A DNA stretch of 64,000 bases from NCBI GenBank assembly GCA_019787685.1, contig JAHNUO010000031.1, forward strand, positions 62,001-126,000. The letters are read 5' to 3'. This stretch comes from Chiua virens (taxonomy: Eukaryota > Basidiomycota > Agaricomycetes > Boletales > Boletaceae). Each line of letters starts with the position of its first letter. Positions within the stretch are counted from its first letter, which is position 1. The notes beneath the pieces were generated by a model. The model saw only the letters and a program-made list of their open reading frames with translations, was not told the DNA's origin and did not search any database. Positions 34,681-44,803 of this stretch are shown in pieces. Both the position numbers and the translations under genes were made by a program.

Positions 34681-36045
34681 CTAATGCTGCCGCTGAACGT
34701 TCATGCAGGCGACCATCCCATTACTGATCGCCTCCAACATTGCCAAGTTGGTACGGCGCTGTTCATCAATGGAACCACTCAGCGGCTCAACCCACCATCT
34801 ATCCTTTTCTGGGACGTCCCTCCAACCACCTGCCAGAAAACTGCCGATAGACTTCCAAACTGTTCGAAGTGGTTCGTAATGTGTGGGGGTGTATCCAATG
34901 CGGAGGGGGAGAGTGGTGCGAATATGAACCAAACCTTGGAGGCTTGGAAAACCCTTCGCAAGCCAACACGATCGCAGGTGGTACAGTGATGCGCCCCATT
35001 TTGAAACACAGGCGAGACTACGCTAACACAGTACAAAGTTGGCTCGTTGGAGTCCTTGAAGCGAGACATATTGCGAGTGCCCAAGGAATGATCATCGGAA
35101 CCAGGAAGGGTCCTGATCCTGAATCGTTTGTCTTGACCAAGTGTTCCTGTTTGGTAGAGGGGAAAGCCCTGCGCGATGTTGGCGAAGGCGAAGTGAAGCG
35201 GCACATGCAGGTAGAACTTCAATCATGATGAGTCGGATTCCCTGAGTTGGGACATTAGGTATCAAGGACCTACCCACTTGTGATTCCACGCTCCAATCGA
35301 CATTTTCATCTCGTACTGGCGCGAAGCGTGGAATCTCGCGAGCAAAATGGTAATGCGTCCCTATAGGACCTTGGTGTTCACAACTCGAAGGCATGTGAAG
35401 ACGGCAGACAGGACTCACCACTCAAAGCGATTACACCGCCAGTATTCACAAATGTTGGCCACCCCGCGAGACCGAATTTTCTAAGGGCCGAGTCACGAGC
35501 CTGAATGGCAAGTCAGACCGACGCTGGAATTAACTGTATGTGACGTCATACCTTTGCATAAGTGCAATTGTTGACATGTCCGAACCAATCGAGCTCATCT
35601 GGACCTTTCCAACATTCAGTAACAGCGAAAACAGTGCCCATAACACGTTCAGCACCCGGTCACTAGGGGACTTACTTGCCCATGATCTAGAAGTGGTGGT
35701 GAATTCGAACGGATTGGCCCCAACCGGGCAATGGGACTCGAGCTGATTAACGACAGTCGTATGTCGGGTGACCCAAGGTCGGAGTAGAAGTAAATGGAGA
35801 AAAGACAGGATGTAGTATTTGAGTTGTCCCAATTGCACCTGGTAGAAAAACATCGACTGCAGACGCCAGATGTCACGGTTATTAGTATGTCCTCACAACG
35901 ATAAAATACCCTTCTTACTGTGATAGACCAATGGGAGAGAACGAATATTGACAAACAGTATTAGCCCCACCACCGCACCTACGACGTGCAGCGAGTGCTC
36001 GAGTATAAAGCTCATGCACAGGAACCAAGGAATGGATGACACCAT
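34681..36045 (-). pseudogene. Hot-dog thioesterase-like, copy B, broken
   Basis: Exon order follows copy A: hydrophobic start from ATG 36045 (FVNIRSLPLVYH), QLESHCPVGANPFEF, SPDELDWFGHVNNCTYAK, ARDSALRKFGLAGWPTFV, YEMKMSIGAWNHKW, and the tail VPPAIVLACEGFSKPP with WWVEPLSG. Compared with copy A there is one extra base in exon 2 (about 35835), a TAG in the homologous frame of the last exon (about 35020), and one extra base at about 34850 that throws WRDVPEKDRWW out of frame. Three lesions make a functional product unlikely unless the sequence is wrong. The nearest intact relative is copy A. Confidence 0.7.
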
Positions 36046-36462
36046 GGGGGATAAGTATTTGAGGTATGTGTGAGTGAAGGAACTTGAAGGCTTTACGCAA
36101 ACGCGGTCGAAGGCTAAACGACCAAAGTTTTGGTAACGCCACACGGCTCCGCGGCTCCGGGCAGTGCGGGCACGGAATACTTGACCAATCGGACTCACAG
36201 ATCGCTCGGAGTCAGTATGTACTTCAAGTTCTCGGGCCACTTACTTATGTTCTCTACTTCGCAGGCCCTTTTATGCTAAGTACTTTTATTATAGGGTTAG
36301 TTTGGCTGACAGTCATGCAGCTCATGCCAGCAGAGCAGAGGAGGGAGGTGCGGAAACAATATTATGTAATATCAACTACTTGCAACGCTTGATCGAGATT
36401 GATTAGTATACGATCCGAAGTGCACATACTTGACAGAATCCATTGCAGTACTGACCTACTAA
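36046..36462. other. Divergent upstream region of thioesterase B and peptidase gene
   Basis: About 0.4 kb, no gene seen. Confidence 0.4.
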
Positions 36463-38984
36463 ATGTCTTCTCTTCGCTATAGTGGTCCATCCCGTTTCTA
36501 CAAAGAGCTTGTCGAGCTTCCTGTGCCAACATCAGCCAAGTTCATCGATCGTGATGTTACATCTGATTCGGATATCTCAGGTCAGCGAGATTGACCTCGA
36601 TTTCGCCGATGACCTTCAAATCCTTCCTTCCTTCCATATCCCCACAGTCATCCGGGTCTCCTACTCAATTCGCGATCATGAGCGAAATCTGAAGCGCTCC
36701 ATCACAAAGACACTCACTCTGAGTACCTCAGATGCAGCGATCGATTCGCCGGTGATATCCTCAACAATCAGCCAAGATTCGTCAGAGATTCTGGCATTCC
36801 TCCCCGCACCTTCAGGGAAGCGCTGTGCCTATCTCAAAGAGGCATCCGACGCGAACGGTTCAAAGAAACGCTTTGTAGAAGTCTGGTCTGGCACTCAGCT
36901 CGAAGCGTCATTGGAAGTCACCAAGCAACACGGGCAGTTCCACACAGATGGTGTCGTACCACTTGAGCATGCTGATTTGAATGCTCACTCATTCACTTGC
37001 TCTTTTAGATTACTTCAAATCGTTCTCTTTCTCTCCGTCCGAAACCGCGCTGGTGTACACTGCCGAAGCCAATCCCGAGACTACCGAGAAACAGGCAGAC
37101 GATCCATACCCAAAGTTCCGCTTTACTCCTCATTTTGGGGAACAGTTATACACAAAGAAACGACCCTACGCTCTTTGTATTCCGCTGGCAATCTCGATCT
37201 CCGGACAATTTGTCTACTGGTGACAGCAACCCCATCGTTACAGCATTGTCACTGGACCAACCGTCCAGTGTCCCTGTCCTATTTGGCCAGGCGACCTTCG
37301 CTACTGACACGCGTCTTTACGCTACCGGGTACAGGCAAACTGGTGACGGAAAGCTGTTGGGCATCAAAGGATGTTTCAACCGACTGACCAGTATATGGGA
37401 ACTCATACTTCCTAGCGAGGGTACAGAAGCAGCCGAGACGACGACATGCAAGGTCGTTGAAATCGACTTCCCCGGACGCGCTTCCCGTTCACCACGTATC
37501 CTGTTTGACAAGGATCGTATTCCAGCCACTCTTCTCTGGTTGTCCAACCCTGTCGGCGGTGCACATGCATCCACCGTCTCCCTTCACATTCGTGATTTGA
37601 AGGGCACTGCTGGCGACAGAGTCCTTGTGGACGTAGTATATGATCCCACCCCTCAAGACTTCCCAGGTTTGTATACCGAGTACAACTTGGCATGATAACC
37701 CATTCCTCCGGCTCGGTGATAAGACATATATTGTGGTACAGTCGCTCTGGCGCTTCTCGTCCGACGTTACTTTCGATCGATGTGGAGAATGGTGCTGTAA
37801 TCGATTTAACGCCTGTCCCGGACGACCAAGCGTTGTACAGCTGGACGTTACTTGCAACAGATGGTTCGCGGTCGGTACTTTGCTCTCGCAGCACCCCGAC
37901 CACTGGGCCCGAAACCGTTCTTTTAACTCTTGCACAAGACGCATGGCCAGGAAGCGTCCGGATCCTTGATAAACCAGCTGTTTCTCTAGAGCGTGCGTGC
38001 CAGAGAATCTGAAGAGAAACTCACAGTCCTCATTCAAGTCACAGTTCAAGAAGCTCTTGCTCACCTTGACACAGCTGTCATACCCATTCCAAATCAATAC
38101 CCCGTAGAAACCATTGTCATTCGAACGAAAGAAGAAGTTCGTGAAGGGACCTAAACCTGTCTGCGTCACGATTCCGCATGGAGGGCCAGCACGCCTCCAG
38201 TGTTACGTCCTTCACGCCGAACGTCTTGCTTATGCTCTTGAGGGCTGTGAGTCGATCAGTGTGACAACTATATCCTTTTGTAATGAATCATACCTCCAGT
38301 CACCTGTTTCGCTTCCGAATTACACATGGATCCATGGGATTTGGAGAGAAATATATCCAAGAGCTTCTCGGGAAATGTGGAACGCTTGACGTTGCAGACT
38401 GTGTCGCAACGGTCGATGAACTCATCAGGCTCGGTCAGTCTGAGCCAGGAAAACAAGTTGTCCAGGGTGGAAGCCACGGAGGTTTCCTAGCCGCGCATCG
38501 TAAGTCTCGATTGCTTCATGAACTTCACGCACTCACCTGGCTGATTTCATCGGTGAACCGCCTTAACAGTCATCGGTCAGCACCCCGATGTATTCAGCGC
38601 AGCAGTGTTGCGAAACCCCGTTATCTCGGCTGGCGAACTCTGCGCTTCTGACATCAACGACTGGGCTTTCCGCGAGTTCGGGCTCCCAGTTCGACTCTGG
38701 TACGCACGTCACCCCAGATAGCTTCGCCTAACCTGTATGCCGCGTCGCCCATCGCACACGTAGATCGTGTGAAGGCGCCAGTTTTGTTGTTACTGGGAGA
38801 GGACGATCTCCGCGTGCCACCAACGCAAGGAAGGGGATACTATCACGTATTGAAGGGAAGAGGACGGGTGGTGGAAATGTTGGTGTTCCCAAAGGAGACG
38901 CATCCAATTGATGGGGTGGAGGCTGCGAGGGTATCATTCGAAGCTGGACGGGACTGGTTCCGAGCATTTACGCAGGCAAACTGA
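36463..38984 (+). pseudogene. Acylaminoacyl-peptidase-like (prolyl oligopeptidase family S9), frame-disrupted
   Basis: N-terminus MSSLRYSGPSRFYKELVELP from ATG 36463 and a beta-propeller region (KRSITKTLTLST, DDYFKSFSFSPSETALVYTAE, HFGEQLYTKKRP). The hydrolase domain has the nucleophile motif GGSHGG, the Asp in LLGEDDLRVPP and the His in KETHPIDG, so all triad residues are present. The family releases N-acylated amino acids from peptides in the cytosol. The frame breaks in several places. Examples are one extra T near 37167 (KKRP to TLFVFRW), shifts near 38130-38200 around VCVTIPHGGP, and an extra T near 38327 (NYT to GSMGFGEKYIQELL). These are single-base events. Either the gene is decaying or the sequence has insertion errors. 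It lies between thioesterase B and acyl-CoA oxidase. Confidence 0.75.
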
Positions 38985-39632
38985 GGCTGTCTTTTACCGA
39001 GTCGCGTTGAGCCGCAAGCGTCGCTATTGCTAGTTGGGATCTCTCGTGTTCTCGTCTGTCAGTCATGGAATACCCCTGGAGTAATACCAACTTGTAGGCA
39101 TGTAGTAAGTCGGTGCGATCATACACCAGGTTGCGAACAAAGAACTGTTTTCTGTCAACAGAGGGCGGTCGTGACGTACAGAACTACCGGAAGTGAGCAT
39201 ACCAGCGTGCGCTGAAGCGATCGAAGCGTCGAGAGATGCAAGGTATGCTGAAAATGGGCGATGATCGAGGAAAGCGAGATGGTCTTGGTGGGAAACCCTG
39301 CACGAGAAGTGGTTTTGGGATATGGAACAGGGCGAAGAACCAGCCCGTCTTATGTAAACCATAACCATGGACACTTGGGCTGTTTTTATTGACGGTCTCG
39401 GATGCTGGCAATGATCTGGGATAAAGTCTGCATCCCTCGAATCAGCGATCCTTTTGAATCAGTGCCTTGCCAATACTAAGTCGACGATCCAAGCGGGAGC
39501 CTCGTGTTGATTCTGTCGAAATGTCACATGCTATGGCGCGACCCAACAACTTCTTCCCACTGCCGGCCTGAATACACTTGCAACGTTGTTCTGTCACTTC
39601 GAGTCGGTGTTATCAGTGCTTTTGCTATAACG
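38985..39632. other. Intergenic upstream of acyl-CoA oxidase
   Basis: No gene recognised; only short overlapping ORFs. Confidence 0.4.
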
Positions 39633-42362
39633 ATGGTAGATCTCAACGCGCAAACCGCCATTGATTTGAAGGAGGCACGCGACAAGGTCACTTTCGACCT
39701 GCAGACCATTCGGTACTATCTCTTCGGTGACTATTCTGTTGCTTCATGATGCCCGGGGCTATGTCTAATCCACTCGGAATGACCGGAAACAGCTGGAAGA
39801 AGTAATTGGGAGAGCTTTGAGCAGGTTGAAGGCGTGCTTCGTAAGGAGACGGTGTTCGACAAATCGTCCAGGTGAGCGCGTCTAGCAGTTTAGTGTCCAA
39901 GGCAACTCAACGACGGAATAAGGGATTTCATAGGAAGAGTTGAAGCGTATAAGAGAGCCCTCGCCATCACGAAGCGTCTGATGGAGTTGCGGAGATTGCA
40001 TGGATGGACTTCGGAACAGACCGCACAAGCCATGTCCATTCTGTCGGAATCACTCCCGGTTTACTTGCATGATATAGGTATGTGACAGATCTATCTCAGG
40101 CCAGCACATTTTTTTCACTTTGTAGTAGCTTTCGAGCCCGTGTTTATTGGTCAGGGATCCGTGGACTTGATGGATGAATATTGGGAACTCGTAAGGAATA
40201 AAGGCATACACGGGTACGCCGCTTCATATTGATACCTTCGTGTCTTGGCTGAATCTTTCTAGATGTTACTTGCAGACAGAGCTTGGTCACGGTACAAACG
40301 TTGCCAGGCTGGAAACAACTGCGACGTATCTCCCAGATACCAAGGAATTCGAGCTCCACTCACCGACCTTGACTAGTACAAAATGGTGGATAGGTGCGCT
40401 GGGGAAGACAGCTACACATGGAGTTGTGCAAGCAAAGTTGATATTGCCCGACGGCAAGGACATGGGTCCTCATCTCTTTCTTGTCCAACTGAGATCTTTG
40501 GGTTTGTTGGGAATTTGATCCTCCCTCGTTGTCTGACATTGTCTAGAGGACCATTCTCTATATCCTGGTATTACTGCTGGAGATATCGGCCCAAAAGCTG
40601 GCGGAGGTAATAGTTTGGTTCATCTCGTGATCCCACATTGACCGTCGGTGCTTCACAGGTTCAGCTGCATTGGACAACGGATTCGCTAGGTTCAACCATG
40701 TCAGAATACCCCGAAGGAACATGTTCTCGAAATTCGCAATGGTGACCGAAGACGGCCAATATATAAAGCCCCAAAACCCGAAGCACAGTTTTGGAGGGGT
40801 GTGTCTATACTGTTTCGTCTTTGCTCGTATGCTAATACATCTCAGATGATGTATATCCGTGCGAGGTAGTCAAGTCCATCATTGCAGTCCTTGCTTCTAA
40901 TGACTGCTCCCAGCATGGTTACGGCTGCAGGATGGACCCTCGCTCGAGGTACGACTCCATTTTCTAGGATCTTCCTTGCATTGAATCAAAAGAAAAGGCA
41001 TTACTATCGCGATCCGCTACACTACTGTCCGTAGACAAGGAGAACCAGACCATCTTGGATTAGAACGTCAAGTTATCAGATATCCTTCCACTTATTATCG
41101 TCTTCTTCCTATACTTTCGCGTTCGTATCTATTCATTGGACTGGGTCGTCAAACGGTTAGTATTCAACCATCCCAGAGTGAAGTATTTGCCTAAAACATG
41201 TTTCCAGACCAAATCCTTCTCCACGCTGAGAGAACACATCGAACAAGGCGACCTGACTTACCTTGCAGAAATTCATGCTATGCTTTGCGGATTAAAAGTC
41301 CTGGTTTCCACTGAGACCATCAAGGACCTTGAGAAAGCTCGTCGCGCCCTTGGTGGGCATGGTTATAGTGCATTTGCAGGAATCGGCCGCATCTACGCAG
41401 ACTATCTCCCGGCTGCTACGCAAGTTCGTTCAATAATCTCGCTTCTAACGCTCACTGTCTGTTAGTTATGAAGGGGACAATTTCGTATTGGATGGCCAGG
41501 TTGTTCGGGCTGCTCTCAAGTCGTACAAACTCTTGTATGCGAATCCGGACCGTCCCTTGGGTTCACATGCAAATTATCTTCGTCTTCTCAGTGGGAGTCA
41601 GGTTGGCCGACCAGTGATCAAATCTACGATATGGCAGGACTACTTGGCGATTGTAAATCTCCTGGAGTGGCGTGCCGCGCTGGCAGTCCAGAGTACTGCA
41701 CGAAACTTGGATTATCCTGACGCTGGCATCAATCACAGACTCGCAAAGGCTATAACAGAAGCATTTGTTGCGGCTCAAGTAGGCGATATGATTTCCAATC
41801 TGAACCAACTGCCCCACAATGAAGCCAATGCTCTCAAAGATCTATATCTACTAGTACGTCCGTACCTTCGTCCAGCTAGCATTCTTGGTCACTCATCTGA
41901 TTCAGTATTTGCTGACCACTAGCGAGGAGGCCTTGACCGATCTCTTTACATTCGGGCTGTTGGAAGCTGGACATGACGAGATGGATCCGACACGAGACCT
42001 ACGGGTAGCCATCGACGCTGTTTGTCTTCGCATACTCCCTAATGCTGTTGGCTTCACCGACGCTTTCTCCTTCCCGGACTGGGCATTGGACAGGTAGCAT
42101 TTAGTTCCTCTTCAACGGCTATATCTCTTACCTGTGTTCTTTCTCGCGCGCAGCGCTCTTGGTGTATCCGATGGCCGTGTCTACGAAGCATTGTGGAAGC
42201 GAGCTCAACTCGAGCCACTCAATCAGACAACCACGATTCCTGGATACGAGGTAGGTCGACAGTATGGTTTCGAGGTGCTTGCTTAGCTATCTGTAGGAGA
42301 GCCTCAAACCGATGTTGGAGGAGGGTAGGAGGATAGCAAGCGCCATAAAGAGTCGACTTTGA
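39633..42362 (+). CDS. Acyl-CoA oxidase
   Basis: Peroxisomal FAD enzyme of the first beta-oxidation step (acyl-CoA to trans-2-enoyl-CoA, giving hydrogen peroxide). ATG 39633 gives MVDLNAQTAIDLKEAR. The conserved core is complete: CYLQTELGHGTNVARLETTA, SPTLTSTKWWIGALGKTATHG, GKDMGPHLFLVQLRSLEDH, GITAGDIGPKAGGG, DNGFARFNHVRIPRRNM. Then TTVRRQG, QVIRYPSTYYRLLPILSR, ALGGHGYSAFAGI and YEGDNFVLDGQVVRAALKSY follow. The C-terminal part has DSALGVSDGRVYEALWKRAQ and ends in SRL, a type-1 peroxisomal signal at the extreme C-terminus. All introns keep frame; one (41420-41465) has a GC donor. About 670 residues, the usual size, and no lesion. In this setting it could shorten a fatty-acid intermediate, but housekeeping beta-oxidation is equally possible. 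Confidence 0.92.
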
Positions 42363-42983
42363 GAACGTGATCAGAGTGAGCATCTCACGAGTCAGTTTGA
42401 TTTCTATGGCGGGTATAAGATTGGACAAGGATGTCTTACGACGCAACAGTATGTAGCAACGTACATAGATTGTTGCTAAACATTGCGATAACACCACTGG
42501 CCCGCCTCTGAAGGACAATATTTTTTTCCGGTCAGGCAAGATTCGAAATCCGCGGCCACTTCAAGTCCTATCAGACGTATTTAGGGACAACGTTGGCGGC
42601 GAACACTGGCACGAAAAAGCGTTTACTTGAACAGAAGAGATCCCGTGGGAAATTTTCAGCTTGAACGGAGACCAAGCCAGTCGTCCAATTAAATCGTCTA
42701 TAAAAGTCTAGATCATCCCTAGGGGTGATTTCTGCCAAGAGGTTTAGCACGCCCGGGACGCCTAGAAGGTGTTCCTTATGTAAAGTTGGAGTGAATGCTG
42801 TAAGAGTCCAGAGCCATCCAAGTCGGCGCAGTGTGCTGATTTCTCTTTTCTCCTTGGACTCGGACTTTGTGGGCAGTGGTGCCAGTAGTGTTCGTCGCTC
42901 CAGAGGAATTGTGAGTATCACCAAGGAGTCCATTCCGAATCCACCTGCTTCAACTGACAGTGTTTCTCTACAGGCAGCATAAC
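42363..42983. other. Region with uncertain short ORFs
   Basis: A minus-strand ORF from ATG 42933 to 42571 (MDSLVILTIPLERRTL...) and an overlapping plus-strand ORF exist. Neither resembles a known family, so no gene is called. Confidence 0.3.
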
Positions 42984-43583
42984 ATGTATCTCCTCGTCCA
43001 CTCTTTTTTACTAGCGGTTAGCTTTGCTTGCGCGTTCGTCAATGCCTACGACCCTCAAGCTCATATCCAGCAACCCTATGAGATAGCGACAGTTGCCTCC
43101 GTGTCTTATACCAGTCCTTCCGGTCACGATGATGTCATTTCTACGCCGAGTCGCGCTAAGGTTGCCGAACCAAGTCCCTTCGGCATGCAACTTCAGTCTG
43201 GAGTGGTTCACGATGACCAGACCAGCGGTGTCAGTCAAGCTGAGGTTCTTCGCCCTGGTGCAGAGTTCCTTTTCCTCTCGGGTGACTCGGAAGCATTCGC
43301 CGAGTCGAACTCGGCCATGGCAAATGGAACCACGGACATCACAGATGGGTCGGTGAGCAGCCAAGGTGGGGGTACCGACGGCGTTACTAGACTTGTTCAC
43401 GCCCTACCTCAAGTCGGTGGGGTTGTCGTGGCTGGTGCGTATCCCTCTATCATATGAACATGAGATGATAATAACGCGGACGCAGTCTTCACCTTTGCAT
43501 GCTTAGAATCACTACTATCCTACGCCGTGACAGGTAAAACCCCGCTCGGTTTGGTGTCGGGGAGGATCAAGAGCGCTCGTTAG
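42984..43583 (+). CDS. Small secreted or membrane protein, unknown function
   Basis: ATG 42984 opens a classic signal peptide (MYLLVHSFLLAVSFACAFVNA, shown here to its first 20 residues: MYLLVHSFLLAVSFACAFVN). A Ser/Asp/Gly-rich region with one NGT glycosylation site follows. A hydrophobic segment (VGGVVVA joined across a 51-bp GT-AG intron to VFTFACLESLL) and a short basic tail SGRIKSAR end at 43581-43583. Two exons, 42984-43434 and 43486-43583; frame open. About 180 residues. The C-terminal hydrophobic run could be a membrane anchor. No domain recognised; many basidiomycetes have small secreted proteins of this style. Confidence 0.55.
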
Positions 43584-44279
43584 GGTATAACGTCCACGTT
43601 CCACAGAACATCCACGCACGGTTGAAGTTCCAACTATATATATTTAAACTCGACTAATTCTCGACTTACCTCCATCTTTTCCTGCCGTTCGTTTTTACTA
43701 CGTGATTCCTGAAATGAAATACCTTGCATCTGAATCTGTAAGGTCTTTTTCTTCCAGGTCGAGGGGCTGCCAATGGATGCATCATGATCATCAGTTTCAT
43801 TGTGCATGCTCTGGTCAAAACAGGTTAAAAACATGGTCAGTGGCACAAAGAAGCCGAAATGTTAGAAAGATCGAATCGCCTAAAGATGCAATAGAGTCCA
43901 AGATTGACATTGCGAATCATGACGGAACTTGAATAATTAGTGCACCCAGCCACCGGCATACAGTCAAGTAGCGCAAAGATCAGTGATAGATCAGACTCAT
44001 GGTGTCGATTCCGAGTCGGAGGGAATTAGATGACACACCCTCCCTAGCGAAGAAATCGTGGGCTTTGACTGTCTCGAACACCCTTTCACAGACCTTCAGC
44101 ATGCCAACGTCATTGCTCAGGCTAGTCAAGAACCACGCCACGAAGATACAGAAACGGCGCCATCGCCATCTAATCAACTGGCCAGCCCTCCACTCCGCCC
44201 AGTCCCGGCAAATTTAGTGCGTCGTCCATCACGACATCTGGATACACACTCACACTATCCTTGTTTAGACTGATTCGCC
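43584..44279. other. Intergenic
   Basis: No gene recognised. An ORF on the plus strand from about 44058 leads toward the coiled-coil ORF but ends at a TGA near 44270. Confidence 0.35.
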
Positions 44280-44762
44280 AAAGAGAAGGCTCGTGGAAGC
44301 TCTTTTCTTGTTGAACGTGAGCTGTCTGAGGAACGCAAAAGGTTGCAGAGCTTGAAGGCCGAGTTCGCTGCCGTCCGACAGTCCTTGGAATCGACGGGCC
44401 CTGTTCTCGCTGCCTGGGAAGCGGAGTGCGCTCGATGGACCGAGGAGGGTTGCAAATGGGAGAACGATTCCTTAGCGTGGCAGACGCAGCGCGAGGCGAT
44501 GTCCGAGGAAAGGACGAGTCTCCTGGCGCGTGTCACCGAGTTATCGGACGCAATTGCACGAGCTGAAGAAGTTCGCACTCAGTTATCGGCAATGGCGGCC
44601 GAACGTCTTGCCCAGACGATGGAACGCGATCTTCTGCTGAATGCCATGGCACAACGACCAGAAGAGTTGGCTGCGCCGCAGGATCTGCTCCAGAACGAGG
44701 AAGTCTCTTGGGTCCAAGCTCCGTCGGCTCTCAACATTCCATATTTCCAGCGAACATTATGA
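44280..44762 (+). CDS. Coiled-coil protein fragment, unknown
   Basis: An open frame of about 160 codons, highly charged and helical (SSFLVERELSEERKRLQSLK and onward, with heptad-like Leu spacing and Trp residues), ending at 44760-44762. The same frame upstream of a TGA near 44270 also looks protein-like (QASQEPRHEDTETAPSPSNQ), so the real gene may start earlier with an intron or be broken. No family was recognised. It ends 42 bp before the GTPase ATG on the same strand and could be an N-terminal exon of that gene, but no convincing splice was found. Confidence 0.4.
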   Translation, partial: KEKARGSSFLVERELSEERKRLQSLKAEFAAVRQSLESTGPVLAAWEAECARWTEEGCKWENDSLAWQTQREAMSEERTSLLARVTELSDAIARAEEVRTQLSAMAAERLAQTMERDLLLNAMAQRPEELAAPQDLLQNEEVSWVQAPSALNIPYFQRTL

Positions 44763-44803
44763 TGCAATGATGTCGAAGACCTCAAATTTCGTCTCCGTTC
44801 AAT

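Noticed and set aside
42571..42933. Minus-strand 120-codon ORF as a gene
   Set aside because: It has an ATG and an acceptable composition but matches no family I know and overlaps a plus-strand ORF; left uncalled.
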